The notes under the pieces: generated by a model
Seen by the model: the letters and a program-made list of their open reading frames with translations, nothing else
Told to the model about the DNA's origin: nothing
Databases searched by the model: none
Origin: CAZBEJ01 sp964521305
Lineage (GTDB): Bacteria; Patescibacteriota; Microgenomatia; UBA1406; GWC2-37-13
Length of the DNA: 19,415 bases
Assembly (NCBI GenBank): GCA_964521305.1
Contig: CAZFQZ010000017.1
Span: forward strand, 1 to 19,415
Direction of reading: 5' to 3'
Made by a program: the position numbers and the translations under genes
Part shown: in pieces, positions 1 through 6,126 of the stretch
How positions within the stretch are numbered: the stretch's first letter is position 1
Layout of the letters: the number at the start of each line of letters is the position of its first letter

Positions 1-2
1 CG

Positions 3-161
3 TACGGGAAATTTTCCTGTCAAAAGTGTAGTGGATGTGGGTTAGACAATACAAATCGTATAATTTCCAAACCTGAGTTGTTGGAAGAGTCGATTGAAGA
101 GCAATTGGAGAGTTGGGGGCGCCGCGCTCACCTTGCGAGGCGAGCTAACATAATTCTTTGA
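3..161 (+). CDS. C-terminal part of an unrecognised Cys-rich protein (5' end outside window)
   Basis: An open frame runs in from the left edge and ends at TGA 159-161, leaving about 52 residues. The visible part begins with a cluster of three cysteines, C-x2-C-x2-C (CQKCSGCG), which suggests a metal-binding or zinc-ribbon tail. It is followed by a charged, probably helical segment rich in Glu (LLEESIEEQLESWGRR) and a basic end (RRAHLARRAN). I do not recognise the family. No start codon is inside the window, so length and role cannot be judged. The stop codon overlaps the first copy of a dispersed repeat (157-193), so the C-terminus may have been altered by whatever placed that repeat. It could be a chance open frame, but the Cys cluster and the absence of stops argue for a real gene end. 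Confidence 0.45.
   Translation, partial: YGKFSCQKCSGCGLDNTNRIISKPELLEESIEEQLESWGRRAHLARRANIIL
126..145. repeat. GC-rich hairpin at the end of the partial CDS
   Basis: GCTCACC (126-132) and GGCGAGC (139-145) pair with one A·C mismatch around a 6-nt loop. It lies 11 nt before the direct-repeat copy at 157-193, an arrangement similar to the stronger hairpin at 3648-3673 before the other copy. It lies inside the coding part of the partial ORF, so it may be incidental. Confidence 0.3.
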
Positions 162-193
162 AATGAGTTCTAATTTTTTCAAAAACGTTCACC
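157..193 (+). repeat. Dispersed direct repeat, copy 1
   Basis: This 37-nt stretch begins TTTGAAAT and ends ACGTTCACC. It matches 3679-3716 in the same orientation at 31 of 38 aligned positions, with one single-base gap in a T run. The two ends (8 and 9 nt) are identical between copies. Both copies lie 3' of a GC-rich hairpin, and both lie where an upstream reading frame ends. The T run contributes to the match, but the exact ends do not depend on it. Confidence 0.5.
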
Positions 194-532
194 TTCATTG
201 CGGTTCAGCTTGAACGACTTCGAATTACCGTTGTGCGGTCAGTCTGTGCAGTCACTACCTATGTAATTACCAAAAAGTGGTAAAGATAAAAGACTGCATT
301 TTATCTACGGTTTGTTAAATCAATGAGCATGCCATACCGTGTACCTTCTTTTTTTGACAAAATAAATATCCTCCGTAGAAAGCAAATAGCCGACTGCGCT
401 CTCAATAAATATCTGTCAGAAAGGTTTTCGAAAAGACAGTATCCGTTTGAAATAACCCTTCTACAAAAATTATAGCGGAAAAAACCTAAGTATCAAAGAA
501 ACAAGGTTACAAGAAAAAACCAAGCGCTTAAT
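162..532. other. Gene-poor stretch with one nested inverted repeat
   Basis: I find no convincing reading frame on either strand here. It holds most of repeat copy 1 and the nested stem at 247-298. The rest is AT-rich with no tRNA, no clear promoter and no good intrinsic terminator. It could be decayed coding sequence. Confidence 0.5.
247..298. ncRNA. Possible structured element (nested stems)
   Basis: TGCAGTC (247-253) is the exact reverse complement of GACTGCA (292-298). Inside it TTACCA (267-272) pairs perfectly with TGGTAA (278-283) around the 5-nt loop AAAAG. Two nested perfect stems in 52 nt of non-coding sequence suggest a structured RNA or a protein-binding palindrome. I know no family with this shape, and I see no promoter that fixes a strand. 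Confidence 0.25.
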
Positions 533-991
533 TTACCCGGGAAGAACACGGACGGCGATCTGCCCATCATAATACGGTTGAGTAGCGCTATAGAAACGAG
601 CATTCAGCTCCAGGGTTTTACCATCACGAACTACGAAAAACTCGAACAGGTTGTTGTGGCTATCAGAAACAGGTTCCATATCCGCAAAAGTCCACCCATC
701 TAGAATTAGATTTGGTTCGTTGATAAGTATGTAGGCTAGAGTATCCCAAGGAACAGAACTTAACGGTAGACCTCCTTTTGTAGCACCCCCTTTTTCGTTT
801 AGTCGAAGTAAAAGTACAGACATCTCTTCCCGTTCTGCAGGTTCCTGAAACTTTGGCAACGTTAAATTCGTAGTAACATAGGTTAATCCGCTCTCTGTTA
901 GTCGTTCGTAGTAATCTAAACCACTAACTCCTCCCGTAAATATATTCTGTGCACGTTGACGATATCCTTCACAAGCTTCGACAAATCCCAT
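533..991 (-). CDS. Hypothetical protein, 152 aa
   Basis: Unrecognised soluble protein with no signal peptide and no membrane segment. The sequence reads like a mixed alpha/beta domain: a polar N-terminal helix (residues 1-20), then alternating hydrophobic stretches, including WDTLAYILINEPNLILDGW and a strand-rich C-terminus (FEFFVVRDGKTLELNARFY, then QIAVRVLPG). There are no obvious catalytic or metal-binding motifs. The ATG at 989-991 is supported by two overlapping TATAAT boxes (1004-1009 and 999-1004) and a TTGAAA -35 box. The mRNA would thus start within a few bases of the start codon, and no Shine-Dalgarno is seen. It is transcribed alone, away from its right-hand neighbours. It lies within the accessory-looking region bracketed by direct repeats. 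Function is unknown. Confidence 0.6.
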   Translation of the reverse strand: MGFVEACEGYRQRAQNIFTGGVSGLDYYERLTESGLTYVTTNLTLPKFQEPAEREEMSVLLLRLNEKGGATKGGLPLSSVPWDTLAYILINEPNLILDGWTFADMEPVSDSHNNLFEFFVVRDGKTLELNARFYSATQPYYDGQIAVRVLPG

Positions 992-998
992 AATATGG

Positions 999-1031
999 AT
1001 TATATTATAACAACAACTGGTTGTTTTTCAA
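999..1031 (-). promoter_or_regulatory. Promoter of the 152-aa gene
   Basis: On the minus strand TTGAAA (1031-1026) is followed after 16 nt by TATAAT (1009-1004), which overlaps a second TATAAT (1004-999). The second box ends 7 nt before the ATG. The spacer holds a 14-bp interrupted palindrome, AACAAC-TG-GTTGTT (1012-1025), that could be an operator. Confidence 0.6.
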
Positions 1032-1150
1032 CAGTATTTGTTGTTGTAGCGACCTGTTTTCATTTTTAGTTAAATTTAGCTTCAAAATAGCTCTATTTGA
1101 CGCTATTCTTCTTTACTTTTTCGTATTTTAGGCTATTCTATGCTCTATAC

Positions 1151-1203
1151 TGCCAATTTTCCCGGAAAGCCTGCCCAATAAAAATGGGAAATATAAGTTG
1201 GCA
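1151..1203. repeat. Inverted repeat in the intergenic region
   Basis: TGCCAA (1151-1156) pairs with TTGGCA (1198-1203), and TTTCCC (1158-1163) with GGGAAA (1186-1191). The two stems are separated by unequal bulges and no T tract follows on either strand. It may be a weak terminator or relic between the two minus-strand genes. The rest of 1032-1277 shows nothing supportable. Confidence 0.25.
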
Positions 1204-1277
1204 TAACTTAGAGGCTGGATATTTAATCAAGAGGTCTAAATACTAGTGTTCAACAGAAAGTAATTTAGTCTCTTCTG

Positions 1278-1679
1278 TTAAAATCGTTCTATACTACTTA
1301 TTTCTAGCTCTGCCATTTCTTGTTGTACCATATGATTAGCCCGAGGATTAAGTTCAGCCCACAATTCAAAAGTTTGAAATTTCGGCTTAATTTTTTGGGC
1401 AATGAACAAGTCACATACATAAACATAGTTCGTAACCCGAAAACATTGAAGTACATAATTCGGTGCTAATCCTTTATCAGATGCCCGAAAATCAAAAGCT
1501 TGTTTACGATCATCTATTCTTACACCAAAAGGCATACCCGATTCATGTAATCGACAATCACGCCTGGCTATTTCATCAGCAAAGTTTCTTACATCAGAAT
1601 ATTTTCTTTGACTTAATCTAAGCGGATCCGGACCAAATGGAATTAATATTTTGCACTTGTCAAATGTTAATTTACTCAT
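1278..1679 (-). CDS. Hypothetical protein, 133 aa
   Basis: Unrecognised soluble protein, mildly basic, with no signal peptide or transmembrane segment. Visible traits are four scattered cysteines (C9, then CRLH, LQCF and YVCD), a polar helical stretch with KYSDVRNFADEIARRD near residues 26-41, and a hydrophobic core around NYVYVCDLFIAQKI. The cysteines are not in CxxC pairs, so a zinc site is not evident. The ATG at 1677-1679 is the first in frame; a TATAAT -10 box on the same strand lies 23 nt upstream. It has no operon partner: the next gene right is on the opposite strand and the next gene left is 286 bp away with its own promoter. Function is unknown. Confidence 0.55.
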   Translation of the reverse strand: MSKLTFDKCKILIPFGPDPLRLSQRKYSDVRNFADEIARRDCRLHESGMPFGVRIDDRKQAFDFRASDKGLAPNYVLQCFRVTNYVYVCDLFIAQKIKPKFQTFELWAELNPRANHMVQQEMAELEISSIERF

Positions 1680-1702
1680 ATTTACTTCGATTGATAAGTA
1701 TC

Positions 1703-1708
1703 ATTATA
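1703..1708 (-). promoter_or_regulatory. -10 box for the 133-aa gene
   Basis: TATAAT on the minus strand ends 23 nt before the ATG. No good -35 hexamer is found at 16-18 nt, so the assignment rests on the -10 match alone. Confidence 0.4.
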
Positions 1709-1728
1709 ATATCATAGCGCAAAAAAAC

Positions 1729-1761
1729 CCGCACGTGAGAGTCGCTGGACCCCACCTGCGG
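1729..1761 (-). terminator. Possible minus-strand terminator hairpin
   Basis: CCGCA-C-GTG (1729-1737) pairs with CAC-C-TGCGG (1753-1761) with one C·C mismatch. On the minus strand the stem is followed directly by seven T (1721-1727), the layout of an intrinsic terminator. No minus-strand gene lies to the right to need it; it could stop antisense readthrough from the hydrolase region. Confidence 0.3.
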
Positions 1762-1768
1762 TCTATAG

Positions 1769-1774
1769 TATACT
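1769..1774 (+). promoter_or_regulatory. -10 box for the glycoside hydrolase gene
   Basis: TATACT ends 29 nt before the ATG at 1804. No strong -35 hexamer is seen. An out-of-frame ATG at 1788 opens an 11-codon frame that overlaps the gene start; I do not call it as a gene. Confidence 0.4.
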
Positions 1775-1803
1775 TGTCCCCATAATTATGACTACACCCA
1801 TCA

Positions 1804-3018
1804 ATGAAATTACAAGATAAAACCATTATCGCTAAGCTAATACTGATTCTAATCGTTATTGTTCTCGTTGCTGCCGCCGGGTACTTTCTTTTAGTTTCTA
1901 GAAAATGGCAAAGGCAAAGCCCGCCTTCCCTGTTGCATAATTTCCCAATTCAGGAAAATAAATCTTCAGTGCTCATCGGCCTAAATAATGCTAATTTATT
2001 CCGTATGTATGCAGGTCTAGGACCTGTTTTCAGCAAAAATCCCCGGCTGGCCAGGCAACTGGCCATTAAATCCCTCGATGATGCGCAAAAATATGGTTTT
2101 ACCTATATGCGAATTAATGGGGGCGGATTTTACGGCAGCGAATTTACACAATGGAAATCAAATCCGAATGCCTGGTGGCAAGCTTTTGATCAAATGGTGA
2201 ATGATGCCTCTTCACGCAATATTAAACTTATTCCCTCAATAGCCTGGTGTATCTATGCTTTTCCCAATGAAGCGGGAGAGCCGGTAACTCGCTTTTTCCA
2301 GGACAGTTCACGAAGCAATCGGGATCTGAAAGAATACACCCGGGAGTTGGTAACCAGATATAAAGATAACCCGGACATTTTATTTTGGGAATTAGGCAAT
2401 GAGTACAATCTAAAGTCGGACCACGTCTCCAGCGGAGATACGGCATGTCAGGCTGGCAGCGGAAATGGAAGCTATTCAAGTAGCGACCTAGCCACATTTG
2501 TTACCGACTATGCCTACTATATTAAAAGCTTGGATCCTAATCATTTAATTTCTTCTGGTTACAGCCGCCCCAGGCCTTATGCCTATCATCTCTGGCAAAG
2601 TTATCTTTCAAATAAAAAACCGGACTATCATCGGGACAGCCAATCAGAGCTCAAGCAGTATCTTAGGGCTGTCTATCCGATATCAGTAGATTTAATGTCT
2701 GTGCACATGTACCCGGAGAAGCAAGGAAAAGTGCCGGATTGGACGATCAGTGACCTTGTCAGTGCTGCTCGTCAAATTAATAAACAGGTTTTTGTTGGTG
2801 AGTTTGGAGACTTGGGGGACAATGGCCAATGGAAAGCCAATAGCCCTTTTGTCGATAATATTTTACAGGTCATCCAGTATAGCCACATTCCTTATTCTGC
2901 GGCATGGACCTGGGAAACCTACAAGAACGTATCTCCCGTCGAATATAAGGAATACAGCTTGGTGTCGGGGAGGCAACCCGACCAAATCTGGATTAACAAG
3001 TTTATTAATTTAAGGTAA
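1804..3018 (+). CDS. Membrane-anchored clan GH-A glycoside hydrolase (cellulase/mannanase-like)
   Basis: Residues 8-31 form one strong hydrophobic segment after a short Lys-containing N-terminus, with no clear cleavage site, so the enzyme is probably anchored with its domain outside. The rest has the layout of the GH5-type TIM barrel: YMRIN near residue 103, LFWELGNE with the Asn-Glu pair at 199-200 (acid/base Glu200), SVHMYP at 299-304 (HxY), QVFVGEFG with the likely nucleophile Glu333, and AWTWE at 367-371. These are the hallmarks of retaining clan GH-A enzymes that cut beta-linked polysaccharides such as glucans or mannans. The substrate cannot be read from the sequence. At 404 aa it is of full catalytic-domain size, with no carbohydrate-binding module. 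It is transcribed alone. It could serve in scavenging host or environmental glycan, or in trimming the cell's own surface polysaccharide. Confidence 0.85.
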   Translation: MKLQDKTIIAKLILILIVIVLVAAAGYFLLVSRKWQRQSPPSLLHNFPIQENKSSVLIGLNNANLFRMYAGLGPVFSKNPRLARQLAIKSLDDAQKYGFTYMRINGGGFYGSEFTQWKSNPNAWWQAFDQMVNDASSRNIKLIPSIAWCIYAFPNEAGEPVTRFFQDSSRSNRDLKEYTRELVTRYKDNPDILFWELGNEYNLKSDHVSSGDTACQAGSGNGSYSSSDLATFVTDYAYYIKSLDPNHLISSGYSRPRPYAYHLWQSYLSNKKPDYHRDSQSELKQYLRAVYPISVDLMSVHMYPEKQGKVPDWTISDLVSAARQINKQVFVGEFGDLGDNGQWKANSPFVDNILQVIQYSHIPYSAAWTWETYKNVSPVEYKEYSLVSGRQPDQIWINKFINLR

Positions 3019-3257
3019 TTTGCTTATCTATCCGAACTTACAATCTTTAAAAAGTGAGGGTCCTTTCATACTGGTTTATAAAGAAACGTTTGAAACAATC
3101 ACTGCGTATCTTTGCTCAGTTTCCTGAAATAGCTGATTTCGTTTTAAAGGTATAGCGTGATAAAATTCATGTCAGTTTAAAACGTACTAACGAGACTATT
3201 TCTTCTTGAAACGGTGCGTAACGGGATAATAAGCATCATGCATATGGACTAATTATA
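3019..3257. other. Intergenic region, no supportable gene
   Basis: The stretch between the hydrolase stop and the hicB promoter is AT-rich. The longest candidate is a 33-codon GTG frame (3054-3155) with no start signal, judged too weak to call. I see no tRNA, no strong hairpin and no repeat. Confidence 0.5.
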
Positions 3258-3286
3258 TCGACTGATTTTGACACGTATGTTATACT
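3258..3286 (+). promoter_or_regulatory. Promoter of the hicBA remnant
   Basis: TCGACT (3258-3263), 17 nt, then TATACT (3281-3286). The -10 box ends 8 nt before ATG 3295, so the transcript would be nearly leaderless. A better -35 match, TTGACA (3268-3273), is only 7 nt from the -10 box and cannot serve it. Confidence 0.45.
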
Positions 3287-3294
3287 TAATTCAT

Positions 3295-3542
3295 ATGAAC
3301 ACAAAAAAAGAAAAATTTTTGAATATATCGTAGTATTTCAGGAAGAAAAAAATGGCGTATTTTCCGTATGGGTTCCTGAGTTGCCCGGATGCGCTTCTCA
3401 AGGAGCATCGGTAGAAGAAGCATTAAAGAATATCAAAGAAGCAATTGAATTATATCTTGAAAGCTCCAAAAACACAAATCAGAAGTCAGACCTGGATTAT
3501 AAAAAACAGTTCGTTGTTCCGGTGAAAATTTCATATGCCTAA
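3295..3542 (+). pseudogene. hicB: hicB-like antitoxin gene with an N-terminal frameshift
   Basis: From 3321 the frame encodes a typical HicB: a strand EYIVVFQEE, then FSVWVPELPGCASQGAS and the helix VEEALKNIKEAIELYLES, ending at TAA 3540-3542. The conserved VPELPGC-x3-G segment and the amphipathic helix identify the partial RNase-H-like HicB fold. That frame has no ATG, GTG or TTG start. The only well-placed ATG (3295, with a -10 box 8 nt upstream) is in another frame and stops after 12 codons. Adding one A to the A7 run at 3303-3309 would join them into an 82-aa protein beginning MNTKKRKIFEYIVVF. So it is either a real one-base deletion or a homopolymer sequencing error. hicA follows with an 8-nt overlap, the usual coupled arrangement. 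Confidence 0.75.
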
Positions 3543-3645
3543 ACTTCCTGTAGTCTCTGCTGCAGATTGTATTAAGGCTTTTAAAAAGAAAGGGTTTGTA
3601 TTAATTTCACAAAAAGGAAGTCATACTAAGCTGCAAATCGGATAG
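3535..3645 (+). pseudogene. hicA: Truncated hicA-like toxin gene
   Basis: Starting at ATG 3535 inside the end of hicB, 36 codons are read before TAG 3643-3645. The product starts MPKLPVVSAADCIKAFKKKG and continues FVLISQKGSHTKLQIG. It matches the N-terminal half of HicA mRNA interferases, including the GSH motif with the catalytic His (residue 30). The family is normally about 60-85 aa and goes on with a strand and a C-terminal helix; these are missing, so it should not fold as an active toxin. The break falls 2 nt before a GC-rich hairpin (3648-3673) and 33 nt before repeat copy 2, which points to replacement of the 3' half by foreign or repeat sequence. With hicB frameshifted too, the module looks dead. 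Confidence 0.75.
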
Positions 3646-3647
3646 TG

Positions 3648-3673
3648 CGGCGGCTGGGTGCGGTCAGCCGCCG
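3648..3673. repeat. Perfect 9-bp GC hairpin at the hicA break
   Basis: CGGCGGCTG (3648-3656) and CAGCCGCCG (3665-3673) pair perfectly around the 8-nt loop GGTGCGGT. The GC content is far above the surroundings. No T tract follows, so a simple terminator is unlikely. It sits between truncated hicA and repeat copy 2 and looks like part of an inserted element's end. Confidence 0.6.
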
Positions 3674-3678
3674 ATACA

Positions 3679-3716
3679 TTTGAAATCAGTACTCATTTTT
3701 TTGGAAGACGTTCACC
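3679..3716 (+). repeat. Dispersed direct repeat, copy 2
   Basis: This 38-nt stretch begins TTTGAAAT and ends ACGTTCACC. It is the partner of 157-193, in the same orientation. It starts 5 nt after the GC hairpin. The two copies bracket the hypothetical genes, the glycoside hydrolase and the hicBA remnant. Confidence 0.5.
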
Positions 3717-3741
3717 AAACATGCACTATTAGTGATTTTTG

Positions 3742-3772
3742 TTGTTAAAATTGCCAAATCTTCCGATATACT
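3742..3772 (+). promoter_or_regulatory. Promoter of the PQ-loop-like gene
   Basis: TATACT (3767-3772) ends 6 nt before ATG 3779, so the predicted start of transcription falls on the start codon. TTGTTA (3742-3747) lies 19 nt upstream as a weak -35 box. No Shine-Dalgarno is present. Confidence 0.5.
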
Positions 3773-3778
3773 AAATGC

Positions 3779-4369
3779 ATGATTAATCAGAATTTCGTCA
3801 TTTTAGGTGTAGTTATACAACTCCTTGGAGGTTTAAGTTATTTACTCGATACAATCAAGGGGAAAGCAAAACCAAATAGAGCCTCCTTTTTACTCTGGTC
3901 AATTGCTCCACTTATCGCCTTTGCTGCTGAAATTAAGCAGGGAGTTGGAATTCAATCATTAATGGCTTTTTCAGTTGGTTTTGTCCCATTATTAATTTTA
4001 ATCACTTCTTTCCTGAATAAAAAAGCGGCTTGGAAATTAAGTAATTTTGATTATGCTTGCGGTTTTTTGTCGATAATAGGTCTTATTCTTTGGTATCTTA
4101 CGAAGGTTGGAAATGTGGCTATATTTTTTAGCATTTTATCTGATGGATTAGCGTCATTGCCTACGGTTATTAAGTCATATAAATTTCCCGAAACAGAAAA
4201 CGGAGGAGCATATTTAGCAACAACTATAAGTGCAATTCTAACCACACTAACCATTACTAACTGGAATTTTGCTCATTATGCTTTTCCATTTTATATGATT
4301 GCTGCAAACTTGATGATCTGGGTTTTAATTAAATTTAACATTGGTAAAATTGCCTTAAAAACGGCCTAA
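3779..4369 (+). CDS. Integral membrane protein with two PQ-loop-like repeats, 196 aa
   Basis: About six to seven hydrophobic helices cover almost the whole protein. Two similar half-segments can be seen: GGLSYLLDTIKGKAKPNRAS near residues 17-36 and DGLASLPTVIKSYKFPETE near 122-140. Each has the pattern Gly-Leu-x2-Leu, then T(V)IK and a short polar turn, like the PQ-loop/MtN3 (SWEET, semiSWEET, lysosomal amino-acid transporter) repeats, where a Pro-containing helix end is followed by a basic loop. The classical Pro-Gln pair is not present: repeat 2 has LPTV and repeat 1 has LLDT. Family membership is therefore an inference from pattern, and the transported molecule, if any, is unknown. It is a single-gene unit with a leaderless-type promoter, directly after the repeat that follows the dead hicBA pair. 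Confidence 0.75.
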   Translation: MINQNFVILGVVIQLLGGLSYLLDTIKGKAKPNRASFLLWSIAPLIAFAAEIKQGVGIQSLMAFSVGFVPLLILITSFLNKKAAWKLSNFDYACGFLSIIGLILWYLTKVGNVAIFFSILSDGLASLPTVIKSYKFPETENGGAYLATTISAILTTLTITNWNFAHYAFPFYMIAANLMIWVLIKFNIGKIALKTA

Positions 4370-4523
4370 CCTTTTGCCCCTCGTAAAGTTGGCCGCACTT
4401 TCGATCGCTATCTGTCGAAGGAATAAGGCAATAAAATAATTTCTATTGGTTGCAAACCTATCACTGTTGTACCTTCTTAAAGTTGGTCAAATACTTTCAA
4501 ATCAGAAATTGTGAAAAGTACTC

Positions 4524-4551
4524 TTGACACCCAAAAAAATTTGTGTAATAG
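4524..4551 (+). promoter_or_regulatory. Promoter of the esterase gene
   Basis: A perfect -35 TTGACA (4524-4529) is followed after 16 nt by TAATAG (4546-4551), preceded by TG as in extended -10 sites. This -10 box ends 8 nt before ATG 4560, again predicting a leaderless transcript. TATAAA at 4552-4557 is an alternative -10 but spaced 22 nt. Confidence 0.55.
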
Positions 4552-4559
4552 TATAAAGT

Positions 4560-5747
4560 ATGCTTCTGCACAGAAAACGGTTTCTTATCCCCGGAATAAT
4601 TACGTTTTTGGTGGTGTTTTTTATCCTCCTGAACTATTTTGCCCCGCCAGGCAAAAGCCCATTCTTTCACCATACTTCTCCTCTTGTTTCCGGTTCAAAT
4701 CAGGGAATTATTCCCAACTTTCCTCAAACTGATTACAAAAACAATCTGACACTGAACTGGGTTCAGGTTGAGTGGGCAAAAGTTAATGAGAGCCCGACTA
4801 TGGGTTTTCCCGCTATCACTCAAAACCAAAATGTCTCGATGGCCCGGGATATTACTTACTGCAACGCCGGAGGAACCCCGCTTAAACTGGATTTATACTC
4901 CAATAAGCCAACAACTCCCGGAAGTAAAAGACCGGTTATTATTTATTTCCACGGAGGAGGGTTTGTCGGTGGAGATAAAAGGCAGATGGATGCCGATGTC
5001 ACCAGAGTTTTGCTGCCCCTGGTAAACGACGGTTTTGTTGCTGCTTCGGTCAATTACCGCTTCGCGCCCACCAAATATCCCGCCGAGATACAGGATGCCC
5101 TGTGCGCCGTCAGGTTTATCAAATATTATGCGTACGGTATCGGCGCCGATCAGAATAAAATCGGCCTTTTTGGTGACAGCGTCGGCGGAACAATTGATTC
5201 TGTCGCCGGAGTAACCAACGGGACCGAAAGCTTTGAGAATTCGGAAAATGAGCATATCGCCGGAGCCAATTTAAGCTATCAGGAATATCTTAAAATTCCC
5301 ACCAAACCGAATGCCGTTGTCAATTACTATGGCGATACCAAGCTTTCCGATACCGCTCTTCAGATTTTTTTGGGACAGCATATCTTTGCCGCCAATCAGG
5401 TATGGCATGACCCCACGACCGGCAAGGACTGGCCTAATAAAGTGCGCTCGGATGCGGTCTGGGGTTCTGACCCAACTCTCATGTATGAGACAGGTGCAAT
5501 CAATTATGTGACAGCCAACGAGCCGCCCTTTTTAATCGTCCAGGGTGACAAAGACATGCTGGTTGATCCTCACCAAGCAGCAGCTTTTTATGCCAAGCTT
5601 AAGTCTTTCAATAACAATGTCACCTTGTTTATGGTTAAAAACGGGGACCACCGCTTTGTCCCCAACCCGCCTGATGCTACGATGGATCCGGGCTTTACAG
5701 ATATCGTCAACACTACCGTTGATTTCTTTAAATCTCACTTGGAATAA
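4560..5747 (+). CDS. Membrane-anchored alpha/beta hydrolase, HSL (hormone-sensitive lipase) type esterase
   Basis: A basic start (MLLHRKR) followed by a hydrophobic segment (residues 8-27) gives a single N-terminal anchor or uncleaved signal, so the catalytic domain is probably outside the membrane. The domain has the HSL/GDXG hallmarks: oxyanion-hole motif HGGG at 131-134 after VIIYF; nucleophile elbow GDSVGG with Ser207; the acid in LIVQGDKDMLVD (Asp332 most likely); and His364 in NGDHRF. Val replaces the more common Ala after the Ser. Such enzymes cleave short acyl or aryl esters, and some remove acetyl groups from carbohydrates. The length of 395 aa is slightly above the family core because of the anchor and a linker. 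With the surface-anchored glycoside hydrolase nearby, a role in deacetylating glycans is possible, but the two genes are not co-transcribed. Confidence 0.9.
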   Translation: MLLHRKRFLIPGIITFLVVFFILLNYFAPPGKSPFFHHTSPLVSGSNQGIIPNFPQTDYKNNLTLNWVQVEWAKVNESPTMGFPAITQNQNVSMARDITYCNAGGTPLKLDLYSNKPTTPGSKRPVIIYFHGGGFVGGDKRQMDADVTRVLLPLVNDGFVAASVNYRFAPTKYPAEIQDALCAVRFIKYYAYGIGADQNKIGLFGDSVGGTIDSVAGVTNGTESFENSENEHIAGANLSYQEYLKIPTKPNAVVNYYGDTKLSDTALQIFLGQHIFAANQVWHDPTTGKDWPNKVRSDAVWGSDPTLMYETGAINYVTANEPPFLIVQGDKDMLVDPHQAAAFYAKLKSFNNNVTLFMVKNGDHRFVPNPPDATMDPGFTDIVNTTVDFFKSHLE

Positions 5748-5798
5748 TTTTAATGCAATCCTGCCGTAGAAACATGTATATAATTACTGCATAAAACC

Positions 5799-6038
5799 CT
5801 ACTTAAAATGATTGAGTATGAGTGGAACAATTTGTGTACGTATCTCCGTTAATCCAAATATTAGAAGATGCAGGCATCCTTTCCTTCGATTATTATATAG
5901 ATTAAGTTCTTCTCCAAACAAGTCATTAGCTGTTTTCTCAGCTTTGATCCTATCCACTCCCTTCGTATGAGGATTATTGACGATCCGAAGTCTTCCATCA
6001 ATATTTCTACGAAGATCTTCTATCCGATTATTACCCAT
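5799..6038 (-). CDS. Doubtful small hypothetical protein, 79 aa
   Basis: The ORF lies in the 379-bp gap between the esterase and rsmI. Its first half is charged and helix-like (RIEDLRRNIDGRLRIV, then GVDRIKAEKTANDLFGEELN), and the second half is more hydrophobic (CLHLLIFGLTEI). I recognise no family. The nearest -10 match on this strand (TATAAT, 6087-6082) is 43 nt upstream, unlike the tight promoters of the neighbours, and there is no Shine-Dalgarno. It may be real, or the gap may simply be non-coding. If it is not a gene, this gap holds nothing else I can support. Confidence 0.35.
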   Translation of the reverse strand: MGNNRIEDLRRNIDGRLRIVNNPHTKGVDRIKAEKTANDLFGEELNLYNNRRKGCLHLLIFGLTEIRTQIVPLILNHFK

Positions 6039-6126
6039 ACGTATATGCTACAAAATTATTGAGGTGGCTCAATGGGAAATAATTATACCACCGCAGGTGC
6101 AAATAGACCAACCAGAATAGTAGACA

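Noticed and set aside
1788..1820. 11-codon ATG frame overlapping the start of the glycoside hydrolase gene
   Set aside because: No repeated codons typical of an attenuator leader and no supporting hairpin; probably chance.
3054..3155. 33-codon GTG-initiated frame between the hydrolase and hicB
   Set aside because: No promoter, no ribosome site and no recognisable domain; length is within chance for AT-rich sequence.
157..3716. Integron attC-like reading of the 38-bp repeats and hairpins
   Set aside because: The ends (GTTCACC) do not match the attC core pattern GTTRRRY / RYYYAAC, and no integrase is visible.
1753..6099. Shared 10-mer CACCTGCGGT before -10 boxes at 1753-1762 (+) and 6099-6090 (-)
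   Set aside because: Distances to the -10 boxes differ (6 and 2 nt), and many 10-mer coincidences are expected in a window this size.
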